Origin: an alpha proteobacterium AAP81b
GTDB lineage: Bacteria; Pseudomonadota; Alphaproteobacteria; Sphingomonadales; Sphingomonadaceae
Assembly: GCA_001295935.1 (NCBI GenBank)
Contig: LJHX01000085.1
Coordinates: 1 to 47,979, forward strand
Direction: 5' to 3'
DNA length: 47,979 nt
Part shown: one piece after another, positions 44,746-47,979 of the stretch
Numbering within the stretch: the stretch's first letter is position 1
Layout of the letters: each line of letters begins with the position of its first letter
Notes under the pieces: model-generated
Database searches by the model: none
Seen by the model: the letters and a program-made list of their open reading frames with translations, nothing else
Told to the model about the DNA's origin: nothing
Position numbers and translations under genes: made by a program

Positions 44746-45999
44746 ATGACTCCCGCTGCCGCTGCCGCCCCTGCCGATCCGACCGTGCTGCCGATCGGCC
44801 TCGCCGATGTCGAAGCCGCGGCGCGCGCCATCGACGGCGCTGTCGTCAAGACGCCGTGCCTGCGCAGCCAGACGCTTTCCGAACTGACCGGCGCCGATGT
44901 CTGGCTGAAGTTCGAAAATCTCCAGTTCACCGCCGCCTATAAGGAACGCGGCGCGCTCAACAAGCTGCTCGGGCTGACCGCCGAAGAGCGCGCCCGCGGC
45001 GTCATCGCGGCATCGGCGGGCAATCACGCCCAGGGCCTCGCCTATCACGCCCGCCGCCTCGGCATTCCCGCCACCATCGTCATGCCGCGCTTCACGCCGA
45101 TCGTGAAGGTCCAGCAGACCGAGGGCCATGGCGCCAATGTCGTCCTCCACGGCGAGAAGTTCGAGGACGCCTCGGCGCACGCCCATGAGCTGGCGGCGAA
45201 GCGCGGTTACGTCTTCGTGCCGCCCTTCGACGATGCGCTCGTCATGGCCGGCCAGGGCACCGTCGGCCTCGAGATGCTCGCCCAGGCGCCGCACCTCGAC
45301 ACGCTGATCGTGCCGATCGGCGGCGGCGGGCTGATCTCGGGGATCGCCACCGCGGCGAAAGCCATCAAGCCGGGCATCGAGGTGATCGGCGTCCAGGCCG
45401 AACTCTATCCGTCGATGTACGCGCTGCTGCGCGGCGAAAGCGCGGTCTGCGACGGCGACACCCTTGCCGAGGGCATTGCGGTGAAAACGCCCGGCGTGCT
45501 GACCGCGCAGGTCGTCCGCGCGCTGGTTGACGATATCGTCCTCGTCGGCGAGCGCGACCTCGAACACGCCGTGTCGATGCTGCTCAACATCGAAAAGACC
45601 GTCGTCGAGGGCGCCGGCGCCGCGGGACTCGCGGCGCTGCTCGCCCATCCGCGGCGTTTCCGCGGCGCCAGCGTCGGCCTGGTGCTGTGCGGCGGCAATA
45701 TCGACACCCGCCTGCTCGCCAATGTGCTGCTGCGCGAACTCGCCCGCGCCGGCCGGCTGGCGCGGCTGCGCATCCGGCTGAAGGACCGCCCGGGGCAGCT
45801 CTTCGAGGTGATGCGTATCTTCGACCAGAAGCAGGTCAATATCATCGAAATCTATCACCAGCGGGTGTTCACCAACCTGCCCGCCAAGGGGCTGATCACC
45901 GACATCGAATGCGAGACGCGCGACCGCGACCATCTCGACCGCCTGGTCGAGGCGCTGCGCGCCGCCGGTTATGACGTTCGGCTGATCGAAGCCGATTAG
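44746..45999 (+). CDS. ilvA: threonine ammonia-lyase with ACT domain
   Basis: A 417-residue PLP enzyme that deaminates threonine to 2-oxobutanoate, the start of isoleucine synthesis, or serine to pyruvate. PLP lysine Lys66 in FTAAYKERGALNKLL, SAGNHAQGLAYHAR, and phosphate-binding PIGGGGLISGIA. The C-terminal 80 residues (LRIRLKDRPGQLFEVMRIFDQKQVNIIEIYHQR) form a single ACT-type regulatory domain, unlike the double ACT of E. coli IlvA. It may be the degradative or the biosynthetic type. ATG at 44746; the frame is open far upstream only through the antisense of the glutaminase gene. Confidence 0.93.
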   Translation: MTPAAAAAPADPTVLPIGLADVEAAARAIDGAVVKTPCLRSQTLSELTGADVWLKFENLQFTAAYKERGALNKLLGLTAEERARGVIAASAGNHAQGLAYHARRLGIPATIVMPRFTPIVKVQQTEGHGANVVLHGEKFEDASAHAHELAAKRGYVFVPPFDDALVMAGQGTVGLEMLAQAPHLDTLIVPIGGGGLISGIATAAKAIKPGIEVIGVQAELYPSMYALLRGESAVCDGDTLAEGIAVKTPGVLTAQVVRALVDDIVLVGERDLEHAVSMLLNIEKTVVEGAGAAGLAALLAHPRRFRGASVGLVLCGGNIDTRLLANVLLRELARAGRLARLRIRLKDRPGQLFEVMRIFDQKQVNIIEIYHQRVFTNLPAKGLITDIECETRDRDHLDRLVEALRAAGYDVRLIEAD

Positions 46000-46071
46000 G
46001 CGCGTTGCGGGCTTCCCTCGTGCAACTTTACAGCTACGATGCCGTCCTGACTCCCCGGACAGGATGGCCGC

Positions 46072-46806
46072 TTGACCGATCAGAGTTTCAAATTTCCGCG
46101 CTTCTTCGTGACGGCGCCGGCACCCTGCCCCTATGTGCCGGGGCGGACGGAGCGTAAGGTATTCGCCGAGCTGAAAGGCCATGGCGCGCCCGAAATGAAC
46201 GAAGCGCTCGGCCGCATCGGTTTCCGGCGCAGCCAGAATGTCGTCTATCGCCCCTCCTGCGACTTCTGCCAGGCCTGCGTTTCGGTGCGGGTGGTGGCGC
46301 CGCGCTTCCGCCCCAGCCCCAGCCAGAAGAAGCTGCTGCGCCGCCACGACGACCTCGAGGTGCATGCCTGCGAACCCTGGTCGACCGAGGAGCAATGGCA
46401 GCTGCTCCGGCGCTATCTGCGGCTGCGCCACCCGCAGGGCGGCATGGCGACGATGGACGGCCATGATTATGCCGACATGGTCGAACAGTCGCCGGTCGAT
46501 ACTGTCGTCGTCGAATATCGCGAGCCGAGCGTCGGCGGCCGGCCGGGGCGGCTGGTCGGCTGCTGCCTGACCGACAAACAGTCGGACGGCCTCAGCATGA
46601 TCTACAGCTTCTACGACCCCGAGGCGCCCGGCCGGCCCGGCCTCGGCAATTACATCATCCTCGATCACATCGTCCGCGCCGGGCGGGCGGGGCTGCCCTA
46701 TGTCTATCTCGGCTATTGGATCGAGGGCTGCGACCGCATGGCGTACAAGCAGCAGTATCGCCCGGCCGAGGCGTTGCTCGCCGGGGTGTGGCGAGATCTG
46801 GTGTGA
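46072..46806 (+). CDS. bpt: aspartate/glutamate leucyltransferase (arginyltransferase family)
   Basis: A 244-residue N-end-rule enzyme that adds Leu to proteins starting with Asp or Glu, marking them for ClpSAP. N-terminal [16 protein letters not shown] and [25 protein letters not shown] carry the conserved cysteines; [12 protein letters not shown] and [35 protein letters not shown] are transferase signatures of the Ate1/Bpt family. The start is a TTG at 46072-46074 with AGGA eleven bases upstream. An ATG at 46064 is in another frame and ends at once. Confidence 0.94.
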   Translation: MTDQSFKFPRFFVTAPAPCPYVPGRTERKVFAELKGHGAPEMNEALGRIGFRRSQNVVYRPSCDFCQACVSVRVVAPRFRPSPSQKKLLRRHDDLEVHACEPWSTEEQWQLLRRYLRLRHPQGGMATMDGHDYADMVEQSPVDTVVVEYREPSVGGRPGRLVGCCLTDKQSDGLSMIYSFYDPEAPGRPGLGNYIILDHIVRAGRAGLPYVYLGYWIEGCDRMAYKQQYRPAEALLAGVWRDLV

Positions 46807-46810
46807 CCCT

Positions 46811-46837
46811 ATCCCTCCCCCCTTGAGGGGGAGGGAT
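46811..46837. terminator. hairpin between convergent bpt and pgi
   Basis: ATCCCTCCCCC (46811-46821) pairs perfectly with GGGGGAGGGAT (46827-46837) around CTTGA. It lies between two convergent genes and could stop transcription from both sides; it belongs to the same GC-run palindrome family as the elements at 22393 and 25230. No T-run. Confidence 0.6.
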
Positions 46838-46848
46838 GAGAACGCCAC

Positions 46849-47979
46849 CTAGATCCCGACCCGCGCCATCAAATCCGCCGTCGACGCATCGAAGCCCCCC
46901 GCGCCGCCCTTGAGGATCGCCGTCGCCATTTCCTTGCCGAGCTCGACCCCCCATTGGTCGAAGGGGTTGATGCCCATCAGCACGGCGCCAGCGAAAGTCC
47001 GGTGCTCGTAGAAGGCGAGCAGCGCCCCCAGGGTGAAGGGATCGAGGCGATCGAGCAGGATCGTCGCCGAGGGCCGGTTGCCGGGGAAGGTCTTGGCGTG
47101 GGCCAGTGCCGCATCGCCGCCGGACAGCGCCAGTGCCTCGCCGAACGTCCGCCCGCGCATCAGCGCCGCCCCTTGCGCGAAGCAGTTCGCCAGCAGCTGG
47201 CGGTGGTGGGTGTCGGGCAGCGCGTGCCCCGGCTCCTTGACCGCGACGAACTCGACCGGGCCGACGACCGTGCCCTGGTGGAGCAACTGGAACACCGCAT
47301 GCTGGGCATCGGTGCCGACGCCGCCCCAGGTCACCGTCGCCGTGGGCCCCGCGACCGGGGCACCGTCGCGCGTCACCGACTTGCCGTTCGATTCCATTTC
47401 GAGCTGCTGGAGAAAGCTCGGCAGCAGGCGCAGCCGCTCGTCATAGGCGAAGACGGCGCGCGTCGCCCGGCCGAGATAGCGTGCCGACCAGACATCGAGC
47501 TGCGCCGCCAGCAACGGCGCATTGGCGGCATCGGGCGCCGTGGCGAAATGCGCGTCCATGGCATGCGCCCCGGCGAGCAGCGCTTGCCAGGCCGGCACCC
47601 CGCAGCGCAGCGCCAGCGGCAGGCCGACCGCCGACCACAGCGAATAGCGGCCGCCGACGGTCTCGGCGAAAGGCAGCACCGCGCCCGCCCCCCAGGCGTG
47701 CGCCTTTTCGGGCGCGGCGGTAACGGCGATCGTGCGCCCCTGGGGGTTGTCGACCCCCGCCGCCGCCAGCCAGGCCATCGCCGTTGCGGCATTGGTCATC
47801 GTCTCGGTCGTCGTGAAAGTCTTCGAAACGACGACGACGCGGGTGCGAAGCGGGTCGCACGCCGCCGCGGCGCGGGCAAAGGCGGTGCCGTCGATATTGG
47901 CGACGATCTCGACCGCCGGGCCATCGCCCCTCGGCCCCAGCGCGTCGACGAGCAGCGCCGGCCCCAGCGCCGACCCGCC
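46849..47979 (-). CDS. pgi: glucose-6-phosphate isomerase, N-terminus outside the window
   Basis: The frame is open to the right edge and gives 376 residues of the C-terminal part. It begins GGSALGPALLVDALG, the conserved sugar-phosphate loop, then VEIVANIDGT and TRVVVVSKTFTTTETMTNA. The catalytic region is seen in LQQLEMESNGKSVTRDG, GGVGTDAQHAVFQLLHQG and INPFDQWGVELGKEMA with the conserved lysine. It interconverts glucose-6-phosphate and fructose-6-phosphate. About 120-130 residues should be missing beyond the window. The ATG at 47799 is internal, not the start. Confidence 0.95.
   Translation of the reverse strand, partial: GGSALGPALLVDALGPRGDGPAVEIVANIDGTAFARAAAACDPLRTRVVVVSKTFTTTETMTNAATAMAWLAAAGVDNPQGRTIAVTAAPEKAHAWGAGAVLPFAETVGGRYSLWSAVGLPLALRCGVPAWQALLAGAHAMDAHFATAPDAANAPLLAAQLDVWSARYLGRATRAVFAYDERLRLLPSFLQQLEMESNGKSVTRDGAPVAGPTATVTWGGVGTDAQHAVFQLLHQGTVVGPVEFVAVKEPGHALPDTHHRQLLANCFAQGAALMRGRTFGEALALSGGDAALAHAKTFPGNRPSATILLDRLDPFTLGALLAFYEHRTFAGAVLMGINPFDQWGVELGKEMATAILKGGAGGFDASTADLMARVGI

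Noticed and set aside
46064-46075. A three-codon frame ATG GCC GCT TGA overlapping the bpt TTG start
   Set aside because: The AGG is directly joined to the ATG, so initiation there is unlikely; it is better read as the spacer of the bpt ribosome binding site.

Overview
The window is high-GC, gene-dense chromosomal DNA of an alphaproteobacterium, most likely of the order Sphingomonadales. The reasons are the C-terminal sorting signals of the form PEPxxW...LLxxGFGxxG...RRR on three secreted proteins, the gene order nuoG-nuoN / birA / coaX / RNase J, the proS-lolC/E-lolD-dnaE run, a short-form ProS, and the typical CTCC-rich and CTCATGCCGAGC-type intergenic inverted repeats. No plasmid, phage or IS genes are seen. 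Most of it is housekeeping, with small accessory islands.

Region 1 (1-13.7 kb, minus strand) is one long operon: nuoG, nuoH, a retropepsin-like aspartyl protease, nuoI, nuoJ, nuoK, nuoL, nuoM, nuoN, birA, coaX, RNase J and a DUF1467 membrane protein. Many neighbours overlap by 1-4 nt. nuoA-F are not upstream of nuoG, so the complex I locus is split here. birA carries a one-base frameshift in a G6 run inside a palindromic GC-rich repeat.

Region 2 (13.7-16.1 kb, plus) holds a non-coding stretch and two tandem paralogous secreted HExxHxxGxxH metalloproteases with PEP-CTERM anchors. Region 3 (16.1-23.9 kb, minus) is proS, lolC/E, lolD, a small nuclease-fold-like hypothetical gene, and dnaE.

Region 4 (23.9-32.7 kb) is mixed: an enoyl-CoA hydratase, a tiny 21-codon cistron with a 16-nt match to the anti-Shine-Dalgarno sequence and its own terminator, a MOSC protein, a YbhN-like flippase-type membrane protein directly behind tRNA-Ile(CAT), a YafQ/RelB-type toxin-antitoxin pair, trxB-lysR, an Lrp/AsnC regulator, tRNA-Val(TAC), a DUF6356 protein and a serine hydrolase of the beta-lactamase family.

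Region 5 (32.6-36.0 kb, minus) is a type IIG-like restriction-modification protein whose C-terminal recognition part is clearly lower in GC than everything around it, plus a small partner gene. Region 6 (36.4-48 kb) holds yghU with a hotdog thioesterase, a histidine kinase/response regulator pair divergent from a third PEP-CTERM protein, a VOC protein, a hydroxyisobutyrate-dehydrogenase-like enzyme, a VIT-family transporter, a glutaminase with C-terminal ankyrin repeats, a threonine ammonia-lyase with ACT domain, Bpt leucyltransferase, and the C-terminal part of pgi running off the right edge.

The items most worth a second look are the 21-codon cistron (25.26-25.45 kb), the aspartyl protease coupled into the complex I operon, the Met-turn-less metalloprotease pair, a 40-bp intergenic element present twice 24 kb apart, and the mosaic type IIG enzyme.
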